A stretch of DNA of 64,000 bases from Endocalyx cinctus (taxonomy: Eukaryota; Ascomycota; Sordariomycetes; Amphisphaeriales; Apiosporaceae). Location: NCBI GenBank assembly GCA_001600455.1, contig BCKC01000001.1, positions 124,001 through 188,000 of the forward strand, written 5' to 3'. A program made the position numbers and the translations under genes. Below the pieces are notes generated by a model that saw only the letters and a list, made by a program, of their open reading frames with translations, ran no database searches and was not told the DNA's origin. Shown one piece after another: positions 12,855 to 24,353 of the stretch. How positions within the stretch are numbered: position 1 is the stretch's first letter; every line of letters starts with the position of its first letter.

Positions 12855-14772
12855 TCATGTACTCTGCACAGGTGGCGCTACCTTGCCACCATCGACGATG
12901 ACTTGCTCATCGATTCGAGCTATCGTGTCACCATATTCGAGTCGTTTGTATGTCGTAATGCGGGCTTTGTTCATATCGATGTCAAAGAATCGTACTCTCC
13001 GAACATACCCCCCGTAGCCGCCATAACCGCCGAAGCCAGCACCTCCGCCGTAGCACATCCAGAGTTGTGGCCTCGATTTCTCTTCGTCGATCGACAGCAT
13101 ACAGTACTCGTTCGCGTGATCGCTAGAGATCGATCACCAATATTAGTATACGTTAAATAAATTCACATCTGCTTGATTCTGCGAAAAAAAAAAATAAATA
13201 AAAATAAAAATAGAGAACTCACTGCCCGCAGCTAATCATCACCACCCCTTGCTCTACCAGAGCATCGTGGAAGCCCGAATTGAATTTGGGGGCTGTCACG
13301 AATTCTCTGTACTCGCCAACGAAAGGCGAATCCTGAGATGCATATTCCGGAAGAGGTATATGAATAAAAGCCAGGTCCATATGAATATGCGTGTATTCTT
13401 TATGATTCTTCTTCAAACTCGAAGCCGTCTGCTTAAACCATTCGATTTGGCTCTTCTTGATCCAATCGTAGCCCTCGTATTGTCTCTCGTCGGGGGAGTA
13501 AGCGTGAGAATCCAGGAGATAAATGGTAAGAGCCGAGTGTTTTGAGCCACCTTGGGCAAGCACTTCGATGTAATAGTTACCCACCCCATCGATATCTTCG
13601 GGACCGGCAACGGAGAGCGAGTACGGTAGTTGTTCAATAAGTGCCATCTGGGCAGCCCTCCCCAGCGTCTTTTCGTCGTCGTGATTGCCAAAGATGGAAA
13701 CATAAGGGACCTTGTGCTTAATAAGTAGCTGAGCATATTTGAAGATCGCCTACTCAAATAGTCATTAGTACACGAGGTTGGTAAGCGCGCGGAGATTCTT
13801 GAGCAATAAAAAAAAAAGGGTGATCAAAACGGTGTTATCGTACCGATTGCGCGTCGTGCGCGGTATCTCCATTCACCTGATCGCCGCTTAAGACGACGAG
13901 GTCTGGCTTCTCGTCTTGAAGTAATTTAGACACAAAATCGAGTGTTCTCGGATCCGCCATGCAGGCCCCATTTTCGTATTCGTCCGGCACGGCATCTCTG
14001 CAATGACCCACGCCCGTGCTCAGATGTAGGTCGGCAAGCTGCATAATTTTGAACTTTCCGTTGTCGTTGACCTGCGGCTGAACCTTGGTTGGATCCTCTT
14101 GGCTTCCCCTTCGGACGGTGAGATGGGCGGTAGGAATGTCGGCATTAACGTCGAGGAGCAAGGCGTTACTCTGAATTTGCCAGCCCTCGCGAGCCTCGAC
14201 CGCGTCGTCGCCGAACAAGACGTCGACGGCGGTGATGGCGTTCTTGGAGTCGCTCGCGTGCGCTTTTCCCGATCTTAGCAGCCATAGTCCGCCGGCCCTC
14301 TTCTCCCACTTCGCGTCGGCCTGCCCCTTCTTGCCGTTGGATGGATCTAGGCGGCCGACGCTAACATCCACAACGACCTTGTCGTCGGCCAAAAGCTCCT
14401 CCTCCTTCTTTCTGCGCACGTGAACATAGGCGCTGGAAGTCCAGGACTTGTCGAGATATAGATCTTTTTCGATGCGATGCCATATTTCTGGATCCTGCTT
14501 ACAGGAAGAGAAGGGATTGAGGGTAGAGCATTTAGTAATTTCAATATCGGTGATCACGAGACCGTGGTGGTGTTGAGGCATGTATTCGTGAACGGCATTG
14601 GGGAGAAGCCTAAAGTTTCGATCGAGGAAGAATATGACGAAGAAGGCGAAAGTGGCGGCGGCGGCGATCTGGGAAACGGTGCGAACCTATGGGTGGAATT
14701 CCAGCCGTTAGTCTTTATATCTTCGTGAATACGTCGAGGGGTAGACTTTCTACGTACAATTCGTCGCGTCAT
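12855..14772 (-). CDS. dcr2: Dcr2-type calcineurin-like phosphoesterase (type II membrane protein)
   Basis: Four exons: 14772-14758, 14686-13844, 13749-13223 and 13122-12855, giving 550 residues. The first exon codes only five residues (MTRRI) and joins VRTVSQIAAAATFAFFVIFF, a signal-anchor helix, so the enzyme probably faces the secretory lumen or vacuole. The metallophosphoesterase motifs are in order: LADLHLSTGVGH (DxH), LSGDQVNGD (GDxxxx), SIFGNHDDE (GNHD) and SCGHDHANEYC (GHDH), the last one formed across an intron. Yeast Dcr2 is a phosphoesterase linked to cell-cycle start and to dampening of the unfolded protein response. The C-terminus carries a Gly/Tyr-rich GGAGFGGYGGYGGY loop before a conserved RRVRFFDID segment. 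All splice joins keep frame and restore family motifs, so the model is strong; catalysis on specific substrates is inferred. Confidence 0.93.
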
Positions 14773-16001
14773 GTTGATTATTAGAGGAGGATTGAATATA
14801 GAATTCTACGAGCTATAAACCCTTTCGTCCTTCAAATGGAAATAGGAAATAGGAAATGATAAACTGGTGGGAATAGTAAAAGTACAAAGCAAGAAAGTAA
14901 AGTTGATGAATAGGGGAATGCTATGAACCATCTTCACCTGTTCATATTCGTCGAAGACAAAGTTTAAGGGTATAATTTAAGATATTGTTATTCAAGTATC
15001 TGTAGAGATAAATTATGGAATGTATCGTGAATATTAAAAGGACAAGTTGTATGAATTAGTAGTCGAAATAACTTCCAACTTTGATTTAAATAAGTACAGT
15101 ATATACTTTTATTAAGTAGGCCCGTAGATACAGATAAACTTAGCCGTTCGCAGAAGGTGTGTCGCTTCTTGATTCACTAGAATTCCTGATCTAATTCTTG
15201 TACGGCGTAAGGAGATCCAATGATAAAACGATAAAATATGCAGATAAGCGGGATAATATACGATAAGATAAGAAGGAAGAAAAAAAAGGCATGCATCCAT
15301 GGATTCAGACACTTTAAACATTTTGAGATTCCTTGAAATCGATCTACATTACACTAGAATTTGTGAACCAGCCTTACTTAAAATGGCTTTGAGAATCCGG
15401 GGAAAATAAGCCCGATTATTTAAGCAAGTCTGATCTGCTAACGACTTAAGTACTTTTGTCTTCTCTCTCTCTCTCTTTCTTTTTTTTTACTATGTACATA
15501 GATATTTATTCCAAATCTTATGGCAAAAATAAGAAGGAAAAAAGATCTAGAATATTTCTTATAAGCGTAATCATAATACTTTCAGATGTTAAAATAACTG
15601 TATATCCAATAGATATGGATACATATATGTATTGCTAATAAGTCAGATTCTGGAACGAGTACCAAGTACCGATCAGGCTTTCAGCATTACTGCGTAAACG
15701 TATGTTCGACAAATAAGAAATAAAGAGGCAAGAGAAGGGATTTGCTCAACTGCTTACTTCTGGTTATATCACTTCTCGTATAATAAATACTACCCAAGAA
15801 TATTGGTTTTCAGTCAGACGTAGCTGGTATAAAATTTGATTGATTGCCAAGTACTCTGTACTCTGTACCGAGGCATTTACTCTTCACATGTAACCTTAAC
15901 CGTAATACCAGTTCCTAGAATCATGTCTCCACATATATAATTATTTTATATATTAACAATATCTTCAGCCATTAATCATATTGTCATTTTTAACCTACAG
16001 T
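14773..16001. other. Intergenic between divergent genes
   Basis: A 1.2 kb AT-rich spacer between the minus-strand Dcr2 gene and the plus-strand monooxygenase, so it should contain both promoters. A direct repeat of TACTCTG (about 15850-15867) is visible. No gene is supported. Confidence 0.55.
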
Positions 16002-17444
16002 ATGAAAATTATCATCGTCGGCGCAGGACTTGGCGGGCTCACCGCAGCTATCTGCTTTGGCCGTAAAGGTCACGATGTCGAAATTCTCGAGCAGAGGAGT
16101 CGCATCACGCCGGCTGGATCCGGTCTGAACATTCGACCTCCCGCCGCTAAGATATTACAAAGTCTAGGTCTCAAAGAGGACCTCGAGCGCATTAGCGAAG
16201 ATACCCCGGCCGTGGTTTACCGCAGTCTGAGGACGGGCGCGGTGGCTACGAAAACCATCTCCGTCGATGCGGCTGAATATCCCGACTGGTCCACTCACCG
16301 TAATAAACTGATCCAGTTATTGCACAAGCGCTCTCAAGAAATCGGTGTCAAACTGACCTTCGATGCCACCGTGGTCGAGGTGAAAGAAACGGCGAAGATG
16401 GCGGTGGCGGTATTAAAGGATAGATCTCTGCGGGAGGCAGATATGTTATTAGCTGCCGACGGCGTACGATCAAATCTCCGAAAGCAAGTTCTCGGAGACG
16501 TCGCTCGGGAAACGGACCCGACAGATCCAATTCTCAGCGACCTTACTTTGTATGGAGTGCAGCTAGACGAGGGGAAGATGCTCCAACATGCCGAGTTGAA
16601 GCCCCTCGTTGATCAAGTATACTTGAACATTTTTATGGGTCGCAATAGCTGGGTAGTTAGCAGATACATCAGCAAGCTGAAGACCTTCGCCTGCTTCTTC
16701 GGCATCAAAGGCGAAACGGACCAGCAAGGGCTATGGGACGAGAATGCCGATCTAGAATATGTGAGAGGGTGCTTCCAAGATGCTTGTCCGGAGGTCAGGA
16801 AAGTTCTCGATATCACGCCCAAGTGCGACAGGTGGAAGCTCGCCGAGATCCCAAATCTGCCGAGATGGAAGAGTAAGCTGGGACGTATAGCGTTATTGGG
16901 TGATTCAGGTAACGTGGTACTTTATCTGTTTGCTATTTATTCGAGACCGGTGTAACTGACAGATGTGACGCAATCTACCTAGCCCACGGTATGCATCCCA
17001 ATGCGGCGCATGGGTATTCACAGATCGTAGAAGATATAGGAGTGCTCGAATATCTTATATCGGAAACCCCGAGCCCGTCAACATATATGGACAGGATCAC
17101 GTCAGATTGGGAAGAGATCCGCAAGCCCAGAGTAGAAAGAATTAAAGAATGGGCTAGTTTTAACAGCGACATGTTTACAGGAGCATCAGAAACGACGCTA
17201 AAAAGTGTGGGCGAAAACGGTAAAACGGGATGGATGGTATCATCTCTAAAGAATGTAACGGGAAACATGAATGCTTCTTTTAACTCTAGAGCGTTCCTTA
17301 AATGGACACAAAGTTATGATGCAATATACGAGGTCAGTATCCTTTCTATAATCCTGGATATACATACATATTCTAACTTTGGAGGTTTTTAACTTGATTT
17401 TCTAGGCCCGTCAATATTTACAAATGAAGAAACCCAAGTTATGA
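16002..17444 (+). CDS. FAD-dependent monooxygenase, salicylate-hydroxylase-like
   Basis: Three exons, 16002-16908, 16983-17332 and 17406-17444, encode 431 residues. The N-terminal dinucleotide motif IIVGAGLGGLTAA is followed by the ILEQRS acidic strand end, the LLAADGVRSNLR (DG) motif and LLGDSAHGMHPNAAHGYSQI (GD motif), which is completed only when the first intron is removed. Family members hydroxylate aromatic or polyketide-like substrates using FAD and NAD(P)H. The final exon is tiny (13 codons including the stop) and lysine-rich. The start is the ATG immediately before KIIIVGAG, giving a very short N-terminus normal for the family. The usual GQGxxxxxED stretch reads AHGYSQIVED, a small deviation. 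Substrate is unknown; no synthase gene is nearby. Confidence 0.9.
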
Positions 17445-18866
17445 TTTACCGTTTAAGGTATATATTTATTGTGTACTTAACTTAAGTATTTACTCAATAA
17501 CTACCTCGCTGCCCATCTAGATCCATGGATATCTCTACCTAGGCTGCTAGGTAGGTCTAAGTAGGTATGGATAGTAGTAGGTAATGTTCTACTTAACCTT
17601 ACTATTTACTACCTAGGCAGCCAGGTAGTAGTATGGACTTAGGTAGCTAGCTGGCCGGTAGATTATTACCTAGGTACCTAGGTAGTTACTTTAGTACTTA
17701 GTAGTCTATCCGGGGATATCGGTAGTGTAGATCGGATATAGCGTATAAACTAAACGTCTCTTATCTTGCTGCCTACAGTTGTACTACATGATATTTCTTT
17801 AACCCCTATAACTTGTACTTCGCTATTATAATATGTGGGGTTACTTGTCCAGCCAGGCCAGCTTGACCAGCTTGTCCAGTTTCTTGGTTCAGAATGAATC
17901 TCAAAGCTATCCCGTAGCCATCCACCATTTCACCCTAAAGCATTCCACATGACGAAGATATATCCATTTAAAATAAAGAATGAGAAATAATGGCACACGA
18001 CCATTATCATTAGTCGTGTTCCTATTTTAATCCAGTACATATCCCTTATTCATATTCTTCTTCTTTTTTTTTTCTTCTTTCAAAGTATATTCCCTTCTAT
18101 TTTTCCATTTCTTTCTTTTCCCGTTAGTCATGCAGTTATGCTACTTCGTTAGAACTTAAGTACTACCGTAGCTTATCCATGACGCTATTCGTTGATGATG
18201 CCGCTGACGAGTAAAGACGAAAAGAAGCCTTGCAGCCTAACCCGGACCTCTTCGACTTTATGAATATCCATGTCCCATAATCTTGTACATCAATCCCGTA
18301 TCCAACTCTTAACCAGCGAATCTCCTCGGAGTGCCGGATGAACTTTAAAAACCTTCCCCCTTACCGAGAACCGAACTGGCCGACATTCAGTGAATATTCC
18401 TAAATAAATAATATATATAAAACTATACTTGTACTATCTATTTTTTTTTTCTTACACGTAAACTCTATTATACCTTATTCTCAAACTCGCTGTCGTAGTA
18501 TGCTGTCGATCGCTTGTCTTTTTATCATACCCTATTCCCCCTCCGTCAACTCTCAGCTTAGCGCATAGCCACGAACGAAGAACTATATTGTACTACCTCT
18601 AGACCTACCATAGCATAGCATAGCATAATCTTACATTATCTTGCAAATCGCTTCTTTCCTGGCCCTCGTCAGTTTCCCTTCCTATCGCCCTTAACATTTC
18701 CTCCCCAGTACTTTATCCTCCATCTTGAATCAATGCGTCAGCCTAACCTTGCGAAATCGGATTTCAGTAGTTCGAGCGCCGTATCGCCCCTCCTGCAATA
18801 CTTCTGATCTAGACCGACCAACAAGAACCAAAGCGCCCGATACCCTCGACGAAATTTGAAATCGAA
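17445..18866. other. Intergenic with TACCTA-rich tract and pyrimidine-rich leader
   Basis: No gene is supported. The first third contains a dense TACCTA/TAGGTA tract, listed separately. The remainder is T/C-rich with a CATAG short tandem repeat near 18609. It presumably includes the promoter and 5' leader of the acyltransferase gene. Confidence 0.55.
17531..17710. repeat. TACCTA/TAGGTA-rich tract
   Basis: Within about 180 bases the words CTACCTA, TAGGTA and ACCTAGGT recur many times on both strands, including palindromic ACCTAGGTACCTAGGT-like runs near 17670-17690. It has no uniform period, so it is a motif-dense region rather than a clean tandem array. Similar tracts are at 41298-41362 and 48880-49245. 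Confidence 0.7.
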
Positions 18867-20321
18867 ATGACTGCTACAACCCTGCGCCACCGTTCGACGG
18901 CGGGGGAGAATGTCTCGGGAATGAAACTGACGTCTGGCGTTGCGGGCGCCGCGAAACCCGATCCTACAACGGCTCACCCCTCTGGCCGAGCCAAATACGG
19001 TCGTGTTAGCGCTTTCCTACGTGCTGTTACTTTCTTACTATACTTTGGCACCGGCAGTATCATGTACGTTAACCTTTTTACGCCTCGCTCCTCGAAACGA
19101 TGTTCCGACTCTAACCTGCTCGCAGAATACATCTTACCCAAATCCTCGGTTCCCCCTTATACTTTGTGAACCGAGAATTTTATTATGCATACATGTCCTT
19201 AACGAAACAATCATATGGTCTGCTGTTGACCAGCATGACTCATTGGTGGGCGCCAACGGTAATAAGGGTGAGCGGGGATGCCTCGGTCGCCTCCCAGCTG
19301 AGTTTGACCGAGGACGGCAGAATAGAGTGCTCATTTCCTGAGCGGATGGTCTTGATCGCAAATCATCAAGTAAGTGCCTCCCAAGCGTAACGACTTGGTT
19401 GAATATCGTTGGACTGACGTACTCGGCCCGTAACATAGATTTACACGGACTGGATATATTTATGGTGGGTTGCCTACACCAACAGTCCCCAAATGCACGG
19501 GCACATCTACATCCTCTTAAAAGAATCCCTCAAGTGGATCCCAATCGTCGGTCCCGGGTGCGCTTTGTTCAGCTTTATTTTTATGTCGCGCAAGATGGCT
19601 GTCGACCAACAACGGATGGCGCATCGCATAGGCAAGCTTAAGACGCGGCACACCGCCCCGGACGGCAAATCCTACCTAGACCCGATGTGGCTCCTGCTGT
19701 TCCCCGAAGGCACCAACCTCTCACAGAATGGTCGAAACAAGTCGGCCAAGTGGGCTGATAAGGTGGGAGTCAAGGACGTGGAACACTCGATGCTACCTCG
19801 AAGCACTGGTATGTATTTTTGTCTCAACCAGTTGGATGGCACCGTGGACTACGTATACGACTGTACCATGGCGTATGAAGGTATACCGTAAGTATAAGAT
19901 ACCGTACCGAACCGGCTCCCTACCACCTCTTGTTTATCTAGTGCTAACTTTCTGGTGCAGTCGCGGCAAATACGGCGAAGACTTCTTCTCTTTGTCAGGC
20001 ACTTACTTTGAAGGTCGGCCTCCCAAATCTGTAAACTTCTACTGGAGGCGATTTGCCGTCGCAGACATACCCCTCGACGACCAAGAGAAGTTCGACGTCT
20101 GGCTACGCGAGAGATGGTACGAAAAGGACGCTCTAATGGAACATTACGTCACAACCGGTAAATTTCCGGCCAGCGGGGCAGGAGTCAAAGGCCATATCGA
20201 AACCGAAGTACGGACACAGCACTGGTGGGAGTTCATCAAGATATATGTCATGCTGGGCATGTTTGGTCTAATGTTCAATGTCATTCTGAAGGCCCTACGT
20301 GCCTATATTCGCAGTACTTAG
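18867..20321 (+). CDS. Lysophospholipid acyltransferase (PlsC family, AGPAT/CST26-like)
   Basis: Four exons: 18867-19063, 19126-19369, 19439-19887 and 19961-20321, encoding 416 residues. An N-terminal membrane segment (FLRAVTFLLYFGTGSII) is followed by NREFYYAYMSLTKQSYGLL. The acyltransferase active-site box NHQIYTD (NHxxxxD) is created by joining exons 2 and 3. The second box, LLFPEGTNLS, and the conserved PRSTGMYFCL and VYDCTMAYEGIPRGKYGEDF are further along; the last spans the third intron. A C-terminal helix (VMLGMFGLMFNVIL) gives a second anchor. It should transfer an acyl chain to a lysophospholipid such as lysophosphatidate, in the ER or lipid-droplet membrane. The family is certain; head-group specificity is not visible from sequence. 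Confidence 0.92.
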
Positions 20322-21004
20322 GGGGAGGGGGGGAGTCCAAGACTACGTGAACACGAGGCGGAAGTGCTTTTTCAACCTATGGAATATTGGTATTAACCAA
20401 ATATTTAACTATGTAGTTAAGGCGTCAATTTTGAGATAAGAACGAAATGGAAACGAATCAACATTACCATAGGACGGCATTGGGATTTGGGGTTTGGGGT
20501 TAGGGGTTAAAGGGGTTCAGGGGTTTTTGAATGATACCATAGACAAAATCTGTGCATAACGGTGGAATTCAATTCAATACGGCAAATCATTCTACTCAAT
20601 TGTTATTGATCCAGTTTCTAGTACTCATGAATCATTTTTAAAGAAACAATGGTAGTACGAAAAAGGCGGGGAATTCCATATGAGCACAAGCCGCAGGCGT
20701 CCTTGTCTAGACTATGTGACATCATCCTAATCATGTCTTGTATTTTTTCTTGATTCACCTTCGTGCCAAGTACGTGGCTCCTTATCCACACGCAACTAAT
20801 CGTCACTGGCGAATCTAGTTTCGCGTGTATATATATATATATATATATACCTATTAGTTCAAATAATGAAAGGCCTTTCAAAAGTTAACCTTTCTTATTT
20901 TTAATTTTTAAATTTGTCTTTGTACGTTTAAAATCAGTCACTCCCCCTCAAACACAATATCGCAAAATATATTCAGCCAATAGATACGTATAGAAATTAC
21001 CATA
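20322..21004. other. Intergenic with G-rich and TA repeats
   Basis: No gene. It holds the G-rich telomere-like stretch and a TA dinucleotide run (20826-20849). Before the next ATG there is a CCCCT stress-element-like word at about 20942 and a CCAAT at 20977. Both are only suggestive. Confidence 0.5.
20481..20526 (+). repeat. G-rich telomere-like degenerate repeat
   Basis: Successive units resembling GGGATTT, GGGGTTT, GGGGTTA, GGGGTTAAA and GGGGTTCA form a strand-biased G tract with seven G-runs of three or four. It resembles degenerate TTAGGG-type sequence and could fold as a G-quadruplex. It lies just 3' of the acyltransferase stop and may be within its 3' UTR. Confidence 0.65.
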
Positions 21005-21422
21005 ATGGACTTCGTCAATAAGCTCGCGGGTAACTCCAAAGAGGAGAACAACGCTCAGCAGCAGAATCACAGCGAACAGAAGTCATCTTCCGAGCAAGGC
21101 GGGTTCATGGATAAGCTTAACACCATGGCGGGCGGAGGCCAACGGAGCGAGAAGAACGAGGATGCTCTCGATAAAGGTTCGTCCATTAATCATGAATCTA
21201 CCTTTTTTTTTTTTTTTTAATCGATGGAAATCCGACGCTGACGCGCACGCGTCGGAAACAGGCGTTGATTGGGTCCAGGAACACGTCTTGGGCCAGGGAG
21301 ATCAGAGCAACGAGAGCGCCGTGGAGCAAGCTAAGGACGAGCAGATATCGGATTACATCCGCGACCAGTACAAGAAGACGACGGGCACGGATTTCCCCGT
21401 CAAAGACAAGGAGCGATTTTAG
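21005..21422 (+). CDS. Small hydrophilic fungal protein, unknown function
   Basis: Two exons, 21005-21176 and 21262-21422, encode 110 residues. It is very hydrophilic, rich in Gln, Asn, Glu and Lys, without signal peptide or membrane segment. The N-terminus MDFVNKLAGNSKEENN and the second half (GVDWVQEHVLGQGDQSNESA, then AKDEQISDYIRDQYKKTTG) match a conserved family of small Pezizomycotina proteins whose members I recall as often stress- or development-associated. I do not know a biochemical role. The short repeated glycine blocks (AGNS, QGGF, AGGGQ) and low complexity suggest partial disorder with an amphipathic C-terminal helix. The intron carries a T15-type run, and the splice restores DKGVDW in frame. 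Confidence 0.85.
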
Positions 21423-22220
21423 ATTTTAGATCGGGTCCGGGGATTCTTGGCGAGAAATCATGAATCAAATTTTGAGGAACGAAACGACATTCAGCCGCCA
21501 TGGTGGTATAGATCCGTGAATCCTGCAGGCCTGAAGCTTCGTTCATTCTATGATAATATATACCAGAAACCCTCATTTTCTGCCTTTTTATGGCATATAT
21601 ATAATATAATTCGGTGATTTGAGTTTTATGTCGATAATAAGATAACCTCTGCGGCTCCATAGGCATCAAGTTGAATGCTCCTGGGATGCACCGAATTTCC
21701 GGCCATGTCTGAAAGTCATTCGGAACCGGAGCTCCCCATTTATTCGGAAACTTTTCGCGTTGAACATATATGTATATGTTCTTATTAGTCTGTCTATATG
21801 TCCAATAGAAAAACAGCCTCCTTCGTGGCGGACGGTTGGTTATACACTAGAACGCCTCTTTAGCTAACGTCTGCAACTGGAAGTTATAAGTTATTGCAAA
21901 CCAACCTTTATCGTATAAACCAAACATAACTAGCCCACCTGCCCACCTATAAAAATTATTACCCGTGCTACGTCCCACTCATTAGGGATTCGTTTGAGAC
22001 TCACCACTATACTCCGTAAGTGGTGCTCACCACTCATTTAGCAACACCAGTCATTTAGCAAAATACGGCAAAAGCTTTCTCCGAAATTTACGTCAATCCC
22101 GAAAAACTAGCTACCTAATATCAGGAGGACTGCTGTAGAATGAGTGACTAACAGACTAATAAGCCAATAGAAACCCCTATCTTCAAAAACCAGACGTTGG
22201 CGTGAAATATACCTCAGCCG
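21423..22220. other. Intergenic between convergent genes
   Basis: No gene is seen. AT-rich, with one TACTCCGTA motif copy at 22010 beside a short direct repeat (GTGGTGCTCACCACTCATTTAG-like words around 21998-22050). Confidence 0.5.
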
Positions 22221-22956
22221 TCAGACGAAAACCTTATGGTTACCACTAGTTGTCTCCGAGTGCTGTTCCCCATCTTCGCGATGCTCTCCTCGGAAATTCC
22301 ATCCCGAGGTTTGAATGATCTTGCCACAATTTGCCATCTCCTTTGGCACCATAATAGTTCCACCTGCTTCAGCATCAAACTCAACCATTGAAGCCTTGTT
22401 GGAAAGGAATTGCAGCCCTAGGAGACCCCCCAAGTCCTTGTCCTTGATGTACTTGACTACTTCCTCGACGCAGTGATAGTTCATTTCCTCCGGACCAAGT
22501 AATGCCCCAACGCGAAATTCGTAAGGTACTAGCCCGTTACTCGATACGTGGAAAATATGACCACGAATAGTGCTCAAGTCAATATCCGCGATGTTTGTTG
22601 CTTTACTACGGATGGCATCACGTAACCACGTGACCTGGTGTCCGACTATCACGGTACCAGGAGGAAGCAATGAGTGGCGGTGAACCAGGTGAATACCGAA
22701 CTGATGCTCCATCTTGTGGAGTCGTAAAATATTACCCAAGGCTTCAAGATGGTATGACTCGGGGACTCTGTTCTTTGGGCATTCGTCGAACTTGTTATAT
22801 CTATTCAGCTAAATTAGCAACAAGTTCTAGGGAAAAAATGGGGCATAAATTAGATTACACCTACGCTGGTCCTGATGCCTCCAATACACCTTTGGTGACT
22901 GGTATATTGAGGCCGGGAATGGCTGGAGAAGAGGAAAAGACCATAGCAGTAGCCAT
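22221..22956 (-). CDS. Conserved fungal protein of unknown function (two exons)
   Basis: Exons 22956-22865 and 22800-22221 encode 223 residues; the 64-base intron (GTAGGT..ATAG) joins in frame. The N-terminus IPGLNIPVTKGVLEASGPA, then YNKFDECPKNRVPESYH, then FGIHLVHRHSLLPPGTVIVG matches a family of uncharacterised Pezizomycotina proteins with a conserved HLxHRHxxL core. No known catalytic domain, signal peptide or coiled coil is evident; a VPYEF motif sits mid-protein. The start is uncertain: ATG 22956 was chosen, but in-frame ATGs at 22944 and 23049 exist, the latter adding 31 residues with a short hydrophobic stretch. No function is proposed. It stands alone between intergenic gaps of 0.8 and 1.4 kb. 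Confidence 0.72.
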
Positions 22957-24353
22957 TACAAGATAGGTAAGCACCAAAATATGTACATATATATCAAAGC
23001 AGTATAATCTACCACGACATCCATAGTACAACTGTTGTACATATTTCAAGAGCCTTTATACCCGAGCGAATATCTGTTTTGCACCTGCACCTGCACCTGC
23101 ACTTGCACTTGCACTTGCACTTGCACTGCGTCTACCCCTTAAATGTGTATGGACTAAGAATATGGATCCATATCCCTGGGCAACACACGTGACAGTTTAT
23201 AGGTATCTAAACAGGATAGTGCAATGCGATATAAATAGTTATCAAAGTACTCTTTTAAATTCCATCTACTTATAAAACATGAAAGGGTGATATAACTATA
23301 CACAATGTTTATAGCTGGTTTAGTAAACCATGACGTGTTTCAAAAAACAATACGGAATAATTATGCCTAGAGGTTAATAGGTCAAATTGCAAAAATATGC
23401 CCCCTATCATTAATACTGGGACTACGATCCCTTAGACCAATATACAAACATCTTTTCAGGGGCTTCTTATACCTTCAGCTTGATTAATAAACGCTCTAAG
23501 ATCTATCTATTTTTTGAAACCCGCAGTTATGAGCTAAAATATTCGTTTAACAACAAAGAAGAAATTCGTCAGTGTATTCCTAGTAGCGTAGTATTGGCTA
23601 ATGAGACCTCTCTACATCAAAATTCACGGTGTTACATCATTAGGATCAGCGATTCATACCATATAAAAATGAAAAGCCACTCTTGGCCTGCAAGATGTAC
23701 CCCAGAATCCATAGAACCCGTAATTATGATAAATACTATGAATTATACCGTGATCTGAACATGGACCATGCTACAGGAACAAGATAAATGTTGATGTTAA
23801 GGAACAACATAACATAGCAATAGAAAATATCCTCAAATTACATCCTGAGGACTCGACCGTATTAGGATGGCCACTAAATTCAATTTCATGAGTGTCAAGC
23901 TACTGTCAAAGGTCATAGGCAGGGACGCCATGTTATATGTAAGCATAAGCTTAGCTTTTCTTTACCTATAATTATACCTATAAATAAACTAGTACTTCTT
24001 GGAAACTTTTGTTATCCCGTTCAGGAGTAGGAAGCAGTCGTTATTCCGTACTCTACGGGATAAATTTCTAGCTTACCTTTGTAGCGCTGACAAGTAAGCC
24101 TGGTGAAAAGGATCAGTCCGAGCACGGGAAGATAGATAGATGATAATTCTACCGATTCCTGTATATCGTCCGTGTCTATGCTGCCGGACCCGAGGGAAAT
24201 GGGCCAGGAAAGATATAAAAGTTACAGGTTATTAACTCCTGGATTGATGGAAATTTTTGAAACTGCGATAAAAGAACAATATCGAGTACAAAGAAAAAAG
24301 TAACACGAGAAGAAATAAAAAGTCATATTCAAAATTCACTTCCTAATTCTAAG
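22957..24353. other. Gene-free stretch, AT-rich, with hexanucleotide repeat
   Basis: No gene is supported. It contains the GCACCT/GCACTT tandem repeat and AT-rich DNA. The end (24250-24353) is the promoter side of the short-chain dehydrogenase. Confidence 0.55.
23081..23127 (+). repeat. GCACCT/GCACTT hexanucleotide tandem repeat
   Basis: Three GCACCT units are followed by four GCACTT units and a partial one. The two unit types differ by one C-to-T change and are grouped rather than mixed, indicating stepwise expansion after a single substitution. Confidence 0.9.

Noticed and set aside
20826..20849. TA dinucleotide run (also 52480-52502)
   Set aside because: Ordinary microsatellites in AT-rich intergenic DNA; noted but not treated as functional.
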